Notes: generated by a model from the letters alone, not told the origin. A stretch of 64,000 bases of DNA from Heliopora coerulea (GCA_030142905.1 JASJOG010000061.1:248001-312000), one strand, 5' to 3'. Positions 39,760-48,258 are shown, counted from the stretch's first letter. Numbers and translations are program-made.

Positions 39760-41535
39760 TGGCTTATGTATGTGAGATCTGTTCCAAAAGCTTTACTCAA
39801 TTAAGAAGTCTAAGACGACATTAAAGGTCTCTCCATGGAGAAACGAACTCTACCTGAACGGTGTGCAATGAGTGTTTTACTACAAAAAGATGGACTCTCT
39901 CGCCATGAGAAGAAACACGAAGATGTACCAACCCATACTTGTGATACTTGTTCAAAGCAGTTTTATCGTAAGGATATGCTCTCCGAACATTAGCGTTTCT
40001 GCAAGGCAAACTCTCGCAAAAGAAAGATGACAGATGTTGATGACAATAGAACTGTGAAAAAGCAGCATCTTGATAATCAAATAGGTGAAGGTGAAACAGA
40101 GGAACCTCCATCTGACGCAGATATCGGCCCGTGTGCCTTTAGTTCATCCTTTAAGGATTCACTAAAAAAATTGAACTAAAACCGCGCAAAAATCAAGAAC
40201 ATGATGTCTCACAGTTTTTATATGGGAAAACAACAACGATCTTGAAACATTTGTCGAAAGATTTAAACGGGAAGAATGGCCTCAAATGGTTCATCACCGT
40301 CAAAGTTAAATTTGTAAAACGCAAACCCAACGGAGAAGATACGTTCACCGAACCCCACTTTCGTAGTCAATGCATAACAACAGTAAATTCCCATTAACTC
40401 AACGCCCAACTACAGGAAGCCAAACAGAAAATCGCTCAATCACTAACTATGTATCAGAAGGAAGGAAGCGGCTGGTCGTTGGATCAAGTCCTCCATCTTG
40501 ACTTGAACATTGCTCAGTATAAACCACTAAAAGGATCTAGTTATATCCCACTGCCAAAGAAGCTCAGCAATAAGAAAGCCATAATTAGCGTGAAGAATTC
40601 TGACAACAAGAGAAGATCTTCTACTGGACCACGAACCTCACTGTTCTCAACATGGTCCACAACGTGTTGAGCTTGTACAGGAGGACCATGCGACACTTTT
40701 CTTTAAAGATTATCATAAACAACTAAAAGTCCTATTTGTTATTTATGCTGATTTCGAAAGTATGACTTCTAAAATTGATTCTCTTCAGCCTAATCCAGAG
40801 AAGTCTTAAACGGAGATTTATCACCATCACCAACCCTGTGGATTTTCATGCATAGTTATATCCGAAATAGATAAATACAGCAAGCCTCCCGTTGTTTATC
40901 GTGGCGAAGATTCTGTTGACAAATTTCTGGAATGTATAGAGCTAGAACAAAAGTACATTTTGGAGAAACTTGATTTTATTGAACCCATGCAAATCACTAA
41001 TGAAGAATATGATGATTTTCAAAATGCTCTTAACTGTCATATCTTTGGTTTTGAGCTAGAAGAGGATCGCGTGCGAGGTCATTGTCACCTTAGTGGGAAG
41101 TATTTAAATTACAAATTTACTGAACGAATCCCAGTTGTTCTCCATAATCTTCGTGGTTACGACTCTCATTTAATTATGCAAGGAATTGGCAAATTGAAAA
41201 ACAGGAAGATTAATTGCTTTGTAAATAACACCGAAAAGTACATTGCCTTCGCTATCGATATTTTAGACTTCATCGATTCTCTACAGTTTATAAACGCCTC
41301 ATTAGATAAATTGGTATCAAACATGTCTTAGGACGACGTTGGCAAGTTTCTCACACTCCAGAAACACATCGATAATGACAAGGTGCCGCTAATGTTAAGA
41401 AAACATGTATATCCTTACGACTACCTGGATTGTATCCAGCGATTTAATGAATTATGCCTACCACCCAAAGAATCCTTCTATAGTGTGTTAAATGAAGAAC
41501 TTATCTCCGATGATTATTACGACCACGCAACGCGT
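39760..41535 (+). pseudogene. Zinc-finger family B DNA polymerase remnant, left arm
   Basis: Three C2H2-type fingers in broken frames lead the gene: YVCEICSKSF near 39766, VCNECFTTKR near 39862 and TCDTCSKQF near 39943. Then come PolB N-terminal text (GSGWSLDQVLHLDLN near 40465), the ExoI motif (FVIYADFES near 40736), a zinc-ribbon relic (VRGHCHLSGKY), the ExoII motif (HNLRGYDSH near 41145) and VYPYDYLD near 41410. The frame is cut at about 41535, before ExoIII and all polymerase motifs A-C, so no polymerase domain remains. At least five stops or frameshifts are seen. It differs clearly from the intact PolB of the core, so it comes from another Polinton lineage. The same lesions occur in the right arm. 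Confidence 0.8.
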
Positions 41536-41574
41536 GCATTAATTGCTTCAACTGTCATCTTCTTCTTATTTCGA

Positions 41575-41703
41575 GCAAACTCGAACACCATTAACTAGCT
41601 TCATCCATTCCTTCTGATTTCCCATGATGCTCTTCAGTTCAGAAATGCTCAAACCAGTATCATTTCGCAACTGGTCTACATATGTTGTAGCTGGTCTTCA
41701 GTA
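41575..41703 (-). pseudogene. LINE C-terminal tail in left arm
   Basis: The minus strand reads RPATTYVDQLRNDTGL, then MGNQKEWMKLVNGVR and a stop. This is the tail motif of an RTE/craft-type LINE polyprotein (GRPRTTYVDQL, then DRxxWRxxV in relatives). Only about 43 codons remain. It directly follows the broken end of the PolB remnant, on the opposite strand. Confidence 0.65.
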
Positions 41704-41844
41704 GTCTGTAAAGTGCCGATTCTGTCACATTTTGAGATTTGGTTAAATTTTCCTCATTTTCAAAATCGACAAAAATCACCGCATTTTCAAAATCGACAAA
41801 ATTTCACCAAATTCCAAAATAGGTGTGACGTCGCGCATTCTGAA

Positions 41845-41990
41845 ATTAGGTCAAATTATTCATATTCTGAAATTCGTTCAAATTATTCACATTCTCAAAT
41901 TCGTTCAAATTATTCACATTCTCAAATTCGTTCAAATTATTCGCATTCTCAAATTCAACCAAATTATTCACATTCTCAAATTTCGTTAAA
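41845..41990. repeat. 27-bp minisatellite, left arm
   Basis: About five tandem copies of a 27-bp unit (attcgttcaaattattcaca, then ttctcaa) with small changes. The frame reads as a 9-residue repeat (SHSQIRSNY), which I take to be incidental. Confidence 0.85.
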
Positions 41991-42037
41991 ATCGAGACAC
42001 CGGCCCGGTTTTCAAATTCGATCAAAACTTTAACATC

Positions 42038-42074
42038 GACCAGAGGTCTCAGAGACAGAGTCTCAGCAAAGCTG
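42038..42074. repeat. Triple mini-hairpin, left arm
   Basis: Three consecutive perfect hairpins with 3-nt loops: GACCagaGGTC, GAGACagaGTCTC and CAGCaaaGCTG. Member of the mini-hairpin family found throughout the element. Confidence 0.85.
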
Positions 42075-42246
42075 TTTCAAAGTGTCGGGGGTTTCCCTTT
42101 TAATTGGCGGCGTCACTTTCGGTTTCGCTTACTTAACGTCCGGTCGCTTTCATGAATTTAATTACGTTACCTGGAATTTAAGCACATTTTAAAAATGGGT
42201 CAAAATTTTTCAAAGTGTCTTGGGGGAATAACCTTAACATTCCAAA

Positions 42247-42352
42247 CATTCCATACATGCTCAATCTCCCTAACAACTAGCCTCACTCGATGTCAACAAA
42301 AAACTATTTTCGGTTTGCTCCGTTGTTAGGGAGATTAGGCATGTATGGAATG
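42247..42352. repeat. 31-bp inverted repeat stem-loop, inner left arm
   Basis: Arms 42247-42277 and 42322-42352 (outer cattccatacatg, inner ctccctaacaac) pair with about two mismatches around a 44-nt spacer. It is followed by ggggaaaacccc. It may be a small MITE or a structural signal near the arm-core border. Confidence 0.75.
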
Positions 42353-42398
42353 TGGGGAAAACCCCTCAACGACTAGCAGGGGAATTACCTTTCTTGAC

Positions 42399-42532
42399 AG
42401 CACCGAAGGCGCGCGCGAAGCGGTTTTAAGGAAACATTTTAGACAAAAGTAAAAACTCTAATAACACTATAAAGATACAGCATCGAAGGTGCATCGGACG
42501 AAGTCCTCAGGACCGCAGGTCCACGCGAAGCG
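42399..42532. repeat. Mini-hairpin island at the arm-core border
   Basis: GC-rich clusters in AT-rich DNA. CGCgaaGCG (42414-42422) sits at the inner end of the arm. GGACgaaGTCC (42496-42506), GGACCgcaGGTCC (42510-42522) and CGCgaaGCG (42524-42532) lie in the first 100 bp of the core. The second cluster is a near copy of the island in the integrase gene (48206-48245). Confidence 0.85.
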
Positions 42533-42559
42533 TTTTTAAGAATTTTGTTTTAAATAAAA

Positions 42560-42769
42560 ATGTATGATATAGTTTTAAGAAATACTAATAGATATTTATT
42601 TACAATATGTAAAAAATGTTTGAAAATTCTAAATTTTTACCTAAGATTTAGTAAATTGTTTAGATTTTTTTGGAATAATGTTTTTAAACTTTATATTTAT
42701 ATTTCAGAAACTAGAACATTTCGATGTAAAATTTGCGGAAAAATTAGTTATTATCAAAATTTAATATAA
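42560..42769 (+). CDS. Small Cys-pair protein, 69 residues, uncertain
   Basis: First open frame inside the core, starting at an AAATAAAAATG sequence and ending 4 bp before the next gene. It has two CxxC pairs (CKKC near residue 17 and CKIC near 55) about 35 residues apart, so it could bind a zinc ion. The rest is basic and aromatic. I know no family. The compatible start context and tight spacing argue for a real gene; its short length argues against. Confidence 0.4.
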   Translation: MYDIVLRNTNRYLFTICKKCLKILNFYLRFSKLFRFFWNNVFKLYIYISETRTFRCKICGKISYYQNLI

Positions 42770-42773
42770 ATAA

Positions 42774-43166
42774 ATGGGTAATTGTATTTCAAAAACAAAA
42801 AGTAAAAATAATACACGCACTTCAAATATTGAAAATAATATTGAAAATTATGAAAATAAAAAATCAAATACAAATATTGATATAAATCTTCACGGGTATC
42901 CACCAATAAATTTTAGAAAAGTTAAAAAAAGTGGTTTTAGAATTGGTGCTCATGTTGATATTGGCTTTAAAGATTTTGAAGCTGGAGCAACTTTTGGAAG
43001 AAATTCTATTCAAGAAATTAATTTTTCAGAAAATAATAATCATTTAAAATTACTAAAATCTTTTGAAAATGAAGATAAAAATGACACAGAAAAAGATAAA
43101 ATAATTGCTTCATTAATTAATTTAAAAAACGAACAAAATACAAAACCACAAAAAGAAGATAATTAA
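42774..43166 (+). CDS. Putative myristoylated protein, 130 residues
   Basis: Starts at TATAAATAAATGGG. The N-terminus MGNCISK has Gly2 and Cys4, the usual arrangement of N-myristoylation with nearby palmitoylation, so the protein may attach to host or virion membranes. A low-complexity Asn/Lys-rich stretch (about residues 10-35) is followed by a compact part with Gly-rich text (GFRIGAHVDIGF, EAGATFG) and an acidic Lys/Asp/Glu tail. No known domain. It is converging with the minus-strand gene at 43205. Confidence 0.6.
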   Translation: MGNCISKTKSKNNTRTSNIENNIENYENKKSNTNIDINLHGYPPINFRKVKKSGFRIGAHVDIGFKDFEAGATFGRNSIQEINFSENNNHLKLLKSFENEDKNDTEKDKIIASLINLKNEQNTKPQKEDN

Positions 43167-43204
43167 TTTTGTAATTTTATAATAAATCAATATATATTAT
43201 AAAA

Positions 43205-43735
43205 TTAATTTGTAAGTGATTTTGGTTTGTCAGTATGTTTTTTAATAACATGTTTTCCAACAGTAATACCGCCAGATAATATTCCAAGATATGGTAGATA
43301 TGGGGATAATTTTTCAACCACAGATTTTACATCTCTTTTTAATAGTTTATCTTTCACCAGGTTTTTTTCCAATTCTTCACTGCTTTCAATTGCTTCTAAC
43401 CCTCCTAATAAATCTGCAAATTTACTAATTAGTAAATCTGTTAAAAATACGTTTGCTTTTTCTGCTTGTTTTACTTCATATTCAGCATAAATTTTTAATA
43501 TAACCTTATCACTTGATTTTTTCAAATTTTGTACTGATTGACTAATTTCCCCATCTTCAGACAATTTTATCAATTCTTCTCGTTTTTTCATTACTTCTTT
43601 TTTCACAGAGTTCGCTCTGCTCTCATCTTGCGTTTGCTTTTCTTCACTTACAGCTTCGCTGCGGAGAGCTCTGCTCGATGCGGTTGTACTTGTCTCAATT
43701 TGCGGGACTTCTACATGTTCACTATTTTCACTCAT
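43205..43735 (-). CDS. Coiled-coil protein with C-terminal hydrophobic segment, 176 residues
   Basis: Starts at ATAAAATAAATGAG. The N-terminal 45 residues are Ser/Glu/Thr-rich and low-complexity; part of this is encoded by a mini-hairpin island (43606-43676). A charged helical stretch (about residues 45-125) follows, then a hydrophobic segment (YLPYLGILSGGITVG, about 150-165) and a basic tail. It may be a membrane-associated virion or assembly protein. I know no named family. It lies just downstream of the packaging ATPase on the same strand. Confidence 0.65.
   Translation of the reverse strand: MSENSEHVEVPQIETSTTASSRALRSEAVSEEKQTQDESRANSVKKEVMKKREELIKLSEDGEISQSVQNLKKSSDKVILKIYAEYEVKQAEKANVFLTDLLISKFADLLGGLEAIESSEELEKNLVKDKLLKRDVKSVVEKLSPYLPYLGILSGGITVGKHVIKKHTDKPKSLTN
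43606..43676. repeat. Mini-hairpin island in the 176-residue gene
   Basis: CAGAGttcgCTCTG (43606-43619), CAGCttcGCTG (43651-43661) and GAGCtctGCTC (43666-43676). On the coding strand the loops read cgaa, gaa and aga. The encoded residues are low-complexity (SSRALRSEAVS). Confidence 0.85.
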
Positions 43736-43805
43736 TTATTTTATAACCAAATGGAAAAATTAAATTAATTTCCAATCTTGAATATTTTTTTGTTTTCAAA
43801 GTTTC

Positions 43806-44384
43806 TCAAATTTTTTCCAATTCTTTGCGGTCGCCTGCGTCTAAATATTCTTGAATTATTGTTGTCATATCTTTTTTATTCGGGTTATAAAATGTAACCA
43901 ACTTTGAAATATTTTCTCTAAATGGTTTAGCAATAGATGTCAGCTGCTGGGTTATCACACAGCAGGAAAGATTATAATGTCTAGCACTAAATCCCAATTT
44001 AACCAACTCACTTGTTCTATTTTTAACATTTTTTCCACTTGCACAATCATCCAATATGATTAAACTTTTACTTCCTTTTGAAAAGTTAACTATAAATTTT
44101 AACCAATCTTCAACATTATCTTGGTCACAAGGAATAGCAATAAAATCTTCATCTTTATCATATTTCCAATTTTCATAAGTTTTATTCCATTCAAATGTAG
44201 GGCAAATTAAAAAAATATAATCAAAATAATTTTTATATTCATTTTCTATAAAATCTAATAGATATTTTGTTTTTCCACAAGCAGTCATTCCAACAATTAT
44301 CATATTAAATGGTTTTTTGTTACCCACTTGCACCTTTGGTGCTGAGACCTCCGGTCGATCGTGTTCAGCTTTGCTGTCATTCAT
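43806..44384 (-). CDS. A32/FtsK-like DNA-packaging ATPase
   Basis: A 192-residue P-loop ATPase of the HerA/FtsK-A32 type that pumps genomes into capsids of Polintons, virophages and large DNA viruses. Walker A is GMTACGKT (32-39). Walker B is SLIILDDC (107-114) with the paired acidic residues. A glutamine-rich sensor region follows (CVITQQLTS, 142-150). Length is normal to slightly short for the family. It sits between the capsid candidate and a 176-residue protein, all on the minus strand. The first 20 residues are encoded by a mini-hairpin island and look like an added leader; the fold proper begins near residue 24. Start context is AAAAATAAAAAATG. Confidence 0.88.
   Translation of the reverse strand: MNDSKAEHDRPEVSAPKVQVGNKKPFNMIIVGMTACGKTKYLLDFIENEYKNYFDYIFLICPTFEWNKTYENWKYDKDEDFIAIPCDQDNVEDWLKFIVNFSKGSKSLIILDDCASGKNVKNRTSELVKLGFSARHYNLSCCVITQQLTSIAKPFRENISKLVTFYNPNKKDMTTIIQEYLDAGDRKELEKI
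44330..44376. repeat. Mini-hairpin island in the ATPase start
   Basis: GCACCtttGGTGC (44330-44342), GACCtccGGTC (44346-44356) and CAGCtttGCTG (44366-44376). On the coding strand the loops are aaa, gga and aaa. A 36-bp block (44324-44359) matches 50471-50506 in the penton-like gene with one mismatch but is read in a different frame. Confidence 0.88.
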
Positions 44385-44405
44385 TTTTTATTTTTCATCT
44401 TTTTT

Positions 44406-45644
44406 TCAAAATTGAATTGAAGACAAATCTTTATTTACAATGTTTAACAATCCATCACTTATCACAAATATATGACACATTACATTTGCAGAAATAGCAG
44501 TTTTTTTAATTTCTAACAATAATCCAGACTGTGTATTTACTAATTTTTTACCAGTTCCATAAACAAAGTTATCATCTAATGTTCTTAAATCCACACATAA
44601 TGCAAATGAATCTTTATAAAATTTTTCAATACTCATGACTGAATCACAGTCAGAATATCCGCAGTGAAATATTCTAAATGCCTCTTCAAAAAATCTTCTT
44701 TTTGGCATACCTTGGGAATATATACTATTTGGAACTCCTTCAACACTAATTTTGACATCTGTTATATTTGGATAAACAAATTGTTCACTATCTGCGATAG
44801 TTTTATTTCTAAATAACAACGCAACTGCTTTTATACTTTTCCGTGGGATATTTATGGTTTCATTATGTAAAGTTGCGTCTTTATCCCATTCTACTGTTTT
44901 CATCAAAGTTACATAATTATATGACAATGATCTTCCTGAGGCGTAATTTGCCAAAACATCAATTGCTAAATCTTGATTTTCAATCGTTTCATATTCTAGT
45001 TCTAAATTTTCCAAACTATATCCCGCAACACTTTGACCACTTTGTGCCACCATAATTTCAGTAGCTTTTGGAAAAGTTAAAATATATTGAAAATTGTTAA
45101 TCATTCCATAAGGAGCATATAACCCATGATCTGAAAGTATTTTTTCTAATTTTAAACACTGTTTTGTTCCATATATATCATACATTAATTTATCACTAAC
45201 TTTTTGTACATTTCCACTTGTTGTTCCACTATCATCTTTTGAAATTAATTTTCTGAGGTTTTCTCGGGCGATGCCGTATTCAACCATATCTGCTCTTTCA
45301 AATTCAGGTTTCCAGAGATCTTTGTAAATTTCTAGTAAAGATTCTCCACTATTATCGTAAACAATTTCTCCAGCAAATTTAACAACCAGTCTTTTCTTTA
45401 ACAATTTTGATAAATTATTTAAAAACCACGATTTAGTATTTGCATTTTTAAAATTAAATAACAATTTTAATGAATCAGGAACAAGACACAAATTAGGATT
45501 TAATTTTGGAATATCTATATAAAGGTCTTCTTCAGGATTTGCTGAATTCGGATTCAAAGTTACAACATGTCTTGTTCTGTTTCCTTTAATTTCACTCATT
45601 TTTGATCTTTTATATCCTGGATATAATTCGTTTACTCTATTCAT
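44406..45644 (-). CDS. Probable major capsid protein (double jelly-roll, F54H12.2-like)
   Basis: A 412-residue protein rich in beta-strand-like alternation. Its C-terminal third (FALCVDLRTLDDN near 350, GTGKKLVN, then VMCHIFVISDGLLNIVN near 390) resembles the end of invertebrate F54H12.2-type proteins, which are Polinton capsid proteins with a double jelly-roll fold. It would form the hexameric capsomers of an icosahedral shell. The position next to the packaging ATPase fits. Start at 45644 follows ATATAATAAAAAATG; a second Met at residue 16, also after an A-run, is possible. Somewhat shorter than vertebrate Polinton capsid proteins. The assignment is from remembered family motifs, without a structural check. 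Confidence 0.62.
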   Translation of the reverse strand: MNRVNELYPGYKRSKMSEIKGNRTRHVVTLNPNSANPEEDLYIDIPKLNPNLCLVPDSLKLLFNFKNANTKSWFLNNLSKLLKKRLVVKFAGEIVYDNSGESLLEIYKDLWKPEFERADMVEYGIARENLRKLISKDDSGTTSGNVQKVSDKLMYDIYGTKQCLKLEKILSDHGLYAPYGMINNFQYILTFPKATEIMVAQSGQSVAGYSLENLELEYETIENQDLAIDVLANYASGRSLSYNYVTLMKTVEWDKDATLHNETINIPRKSIKAVALLFRNKTIADSEQFVYPNITDVKISVEGVPNSIYSQGMPKRRFFEEAFRIFHCGYSDCDSVMSIEKFYKDSFALCVDLRTLDDNFVYGTGKKLVNTQSGLLLEIKKTAISANVMCHIFVISDGLLNIVNKDLSSIQF

Positions 45645-45699
45645 TTTTTATTATATATAAAAAAAAATTTTTAGTTTACCAACTTATGGTTGTTTATCA

Positions 45700-45713
45700 G
45701 AAGCGCTCGCTTC
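45700..45713. repeat. Mini-hairpin after the 453-residue gene
   Basis: GAAGCGctCGCTTC, between the two minus-strand genes that end and start near here. It is a perfect 6-bp stem with a 2-nt loop. Confidence 0.75.
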
Positions 45714-45718
45714 ACTCA

Positions 45719-47080
45719 CTATTCTGTTTTTTTATTGTCCTTTCGGTATTCATTGTATAAAAAGTAAGTAATTGCAATAACTAATATCCATACATTTTCA
45801 GCTAGAAAAGCAATACCTTTTGCACCCCATGATAATATTTGAGAAATTAAATTTAAAACTGCTGAAATGATTGCACCAAAATTTTTACCTATATTTGCAA
45901 TTGCTTTTCCCAATTTTCCAACTGCATTTGCACCTTGTTTCAATACACTTCTTGCCCTTATAACTATTGCTGTAATTATGCCTGCTACAGAAATAGCAAC
46001 TGCTGATAAACCTAATAAATTTTCTTTTGCCCATTTTTTAAATCTTTCTAATCTTCCAAGGTCAGATTCCTTAGCATTTTCATTTAAAATCTGTATTCCT
46101 TCTTCACTAATTGGTCTTTCATTATTTTCAAGTCTCATTTTATCTGCTTGAAGTTTTGCAATTTCTGAAAAACTTTTATATATACTTTTTTGGGGTTCAG
46201 CTGTTTCTAAATCAGATTGATTTTTCCAATGTTGATGCTCTCTATCAAATCCATCAATTTTTCCACGTATAACTTCTTTTTTTTCATTTTCTGATAAATC
46301 GGCGAAGCCGTCGCCAAGCGTGGAGCCAATATCCTCCAAATATACCAAACCTCTAAATTCTCTTAATTCATTTCTTTCAAATAATGTTCGTCTTGGATCC
46401 TGATTATTATCAATGAATTTTTTTAAGTTATTTTCACCAATTATATTATCAATTTTAGTTTGAATTTCTAAAATAGAATCATCAGTGATAGAATTAATAA
46501 CTTCATCGCGAAGCGGGCCACCAAGGTCACCACGCTCCTCGACGGCTACGCCGATTCTTTTATCTATTACCGCACTTGGAGTTTTTTCATATTCTTTTTT
46601 TGCTTTTTTCATATAATCATTAAATTCATCAACATATTTCTTATTTGTTCTGGTAAATAACTCTGGTTCATTTTTTGAATTGACATTACCAATTTTTTGA
46701 CCTTTGAAAATAATTGAAACATTTCCTTTTTGGTCTCTTACAAACGAAGTTTTATCCAACAATATACTATTATTTGGTCCATTTTTCTTTTCAAGTTGAA
46801 TTTTAAATATTTTTTTAAAACTAGATTTTTTATCAGTAGTTATTATTGATTTTACATTTCTCATTCTTCTTAATATATTCACAGGTGTTTCTCTTGAAAG
46901 GTTAACCCTTGTTGTTCTTGGATTTTCTGTGTTTATTATATTTATACTTCTATTATTATCATCTCCTCCAAAACTTGTTTCGTCCTCACGGTCTTCGTAC
47001 TCACGGTCCTCACGGTCTTCCTCTTCTTCTTCTTCTATGTTTCTATTTCTCATTTCTATATCATCAAAACCTTTATCCAT
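45719..47080 (-). CDS. Membrane-active-type virion protein, 453 residues
   Basis: Starts at ATATAAAATAAATGGA, 5 bp after the integrase stop. An acidic N-terminal tail (Glu/Asp/Arg repeats, about residues 15-40) is followed by a long charged, helical middle. The C-terminal 100 residues are very different: hydrophobic, Ala/Gly/Ile-rich helices (LSAVAISVAGIITAIVI, then GKLGKAIANIGKNFGAIISA, then a membrane-spanning WILVIAITYFLY). That pattern suits a membrane-lytic or scaffold protein such as adenovirus protein VI, but I see no sequence homology to it. Similar hydrophobic tails occur, to my memory, in other cnidarian Polintons. Two mini-hairpin islands lie in the middle region. Confidence 0.6.
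   Translation of the reverse strand: MDKGFDDIEMRNRNIEEEEEEDREDREYEDREDETSFGGDDNNRSINIINTENPRTTRVNLSRETPVNILRRMRNVKSIITTDKKSSFKKIFKIQLEKKNGPNNSILLDKTSFVRDQKGNVSIIFKGQKIGNVNSKNEPELFTRTNKKYVDEFNDYMKKAKKEYEKTPSAVIDKRIGVAVEERGDLGGPLRDEVINSITDDSILEIQTKIDNIIGENNLKKFIDNNQDPRRTLFERNELREFRGLVYLEDIGSTLGDGFADLSENEKKEVIRGKIDGFDREHQHWKNQSDLETAEPQKSIYKSFSEIAKLQADKMRLENNERPISEEGIQILNENAKESDLGRLERFKKWAKENLLGLSAVAISVAGIITAIVIRARSVLKQGANAVGKLGKAIANIGKNFGAIISAVLNLISQILSWGAKGIAFLAENVWILVIAITYFLYNEYRKDNKKTE
46300..46310. repeat. Mini-hairpin in the 453-residue gene (1)
   Basis: CGGCgaaGCCG; codes for part of a Gly/Asp-rich turn (LGDGFAD). Confidence 0.8.
46507..46552. repeat. Mini-hairpin island in the 453-residue gene (2)
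   Basis: CGCgaaGCG (46507-46515) and GGCtacGCC (46544-46552), joined by a GC-rich spacer that can pair imperfectly (ccaaggtcacc). It codes for VAVEERGDLGGPLRDE. Confidence 0.75.
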
Positions 47081-47085
47081 TTATT

Positions 47086-48258
47086 TTATATGTTTTGAAT
47101 ATTTTCTTCTGGTATCCAAGAGTTATGTTTATTATCATAACCTAACCACTTTACCAACACCATATTTTTTCCTTTAACTTTTTTTCTTTTTAATATTTTC
47201 TCTACTTTATATATATCATCCTTTTTATCCACAGCAGATAGTTCCTGTTCATAAAATTTCCCAATGATTGGTTCTCCTTCTAAATCTTCCACTTCATACA
47301 TGTTTGGATCACCTCTGAATACTTTTACAATTTTAAAAATTTCTTCTGTAAAATTAGCTTCATAACATTTAGTAAAGATATTCTTATATTTAGAAATCCT
47401 AACAGTATCACCAATTCTGAATTTAGGTAAAGGTAAATCTCCTAATGGGTAACCATATAGTGTAATCCACACTTGATCTTTGTTAGACTTGTTCACATCA
47501 GCAGGTTTCATTAATATAGCACTATGTTTAGTATTATTATAATTTTTAACAAGGTTACTCAAAACGGGGCTTTGCTCACCGCTGACGCGGTTAATCCAAT
47601 TATAAGTTCCTTTACTGTAAAAATATTTCCACATGGATGTTTTTAGAGTTCTGTTAAATCTTTCAACTATAGCTGCTTTTCTATCAGAGTTTGTAGAAAA
47701 ATATTCAAAATTATGTTTTTTCAATAGTTCTTTTACACCTACATTGTAAAATTCTTTTCCTTCATCAAATTGAGTGACTTTTGGGTATTTGCCAAATCTT
47801 TCTTTAAATTGTTTTAATAATTCATCCACAGCTTTTGTCATGTTTTTAGTATCTTTTCTGTAAACAGGAATAGCGAATGCATATCTACTTAAAATTTCAA
47901 CAGCTGTCAATATCCAATAATATCCTTTGTTCTGTTTGCTGTATTTTCCCATATCAACCAAATCCATTTGTATTTGGTCACCCAAGTCTTTAACAAATGT
48001 TTTTTGAAATTTATGTCTTTTAACAGCCGGTTTATATCTTGTAAAAGTATCTTGTGTTTTTAACCAGTCTTGCACAATTTTTCTACTAACGTTTAATCCC
48101 TTTTCTTTTGCTTTTTGATAAAGTCTTTCTGCAGATTGATAACCTGTTTCTGGGTTGTAGTAAATGGCTCTCAATTCTTGTTCAATAGTGATTTCATTGT
48201 TTCTAAGCTTCGCTGGACCTGTGGCCCTGAGAACTTCGTTCGATGTGTCTTGATTCAT
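47086..48258 (-). CDS. Retroviral-type integrase with chromodomain
   Basis: A 390-residue DDE integrase that inserts the element into the genome. An N-terminal helical domain (about 25-75, ELRAIYY, then VQDWLKTQ) is followed by the RNase H-like core. Its likely catalytic residues are D99 (QMDLVDMG), D165 (TQFDEGKEF) and E199 (AAIVERFNR). A C-terminal SH3-like part (RIGDTVRIS) leads into a chromodomain at the very end (about 348-390, YKVEKILK, then VLVKWLGYDNKHNSW) that could target marked chromatin. Polinton integrases typically carry this layout. It diverges from the 505-residue gene across 21 bp. Residues 5-18 are encoded by a mini-hairpin island and lie before the first conserved helix. 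The frame is intact. Confidence 0.92.
   Translation of the reverse strand: MNQDTSNEVLRATGPAKLRNNEITIEQELRAIYYNPETGYQSAERLYQKAKEKGLNVSRKIVQDWLKTQDTFTRYKPAVKRHKFQKTFVKDLGDQIQMDLVDMGKYSKQNKGYYWILTAVEILSRYAFAIPVYRKDTKNMTKAVDELLKQFKERFGKYPKVTQFDEGKEFYNVGVKELLKKHNFEYFSTNSDRKAAIVERFNRTLKTSMWKYFYSKGTYNWINRVSGEQSPVLSNLVKNYNNTKHSAILMKPADVNKSNKDQVWITLYGYPLGDLPLPKFRIGDTVRISKYKNIFTKCYEANFTEEIFKIVKVFRGDPNMYEVEDLEGEPIIGKFYEQELSAVDKKDDIYKVEKILKRKKVKGKNMVLVKWLGYDNKHNSWIPEENIQNI
47571..47591. repeat. Mini-hairpin in the integrase core
   Basis: ACCGCtgacGCGGT (47578-47591), preceded by a GGGCtttGCTC near-hairpin. It codes for NRVSGEQSP, a likely surface loop after the catalytic E. Confidence 0.8.
48206..48241. 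repeat. Mini-hairpin island in the integrase start
   Basis: AGCttcGCT (48206-48214), GGACCtgtGGCCC (one mismatch, 48215-48227) and GAACttcGTTC (48231-48241). About 40 bp is a near copy of the non-coding island at 42492-42532. Confidence 0.85.

Larger units (their letters stand above)
38302..42435 (+). repeat. Left long terminal inverted repeat
   Basis: Pairs with 59584-63718 in inverted orientation. Left and right positions add up to 102020 from the outer end to about 42100, then to 102019, so the arms are colinear with almost no net indel. Most differences lie at the outermost 15 bp and in the inner 400 bp. Contents from outside in: about 1.3 kb without genes, a promoter-like block, a PolB pseudogene, an antisense LINE tail, a minisatellite, hairpins and a stem-loop. 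Confidence 0.92.

Noticed and set aside
41713..42033. 106-residue repeat protein in each arm
   Set aside because: It is the 27-bp minisatellite read in one frame; 27 is a multiple of 3, so the frame stays open by arithmetic.
46909..47177. Hydrophobic plus-strand frames opposite the 453-residue gene
   Set aside because: Shadow of the Glu/Asp/Arg-rich N-terminus on the other strand.
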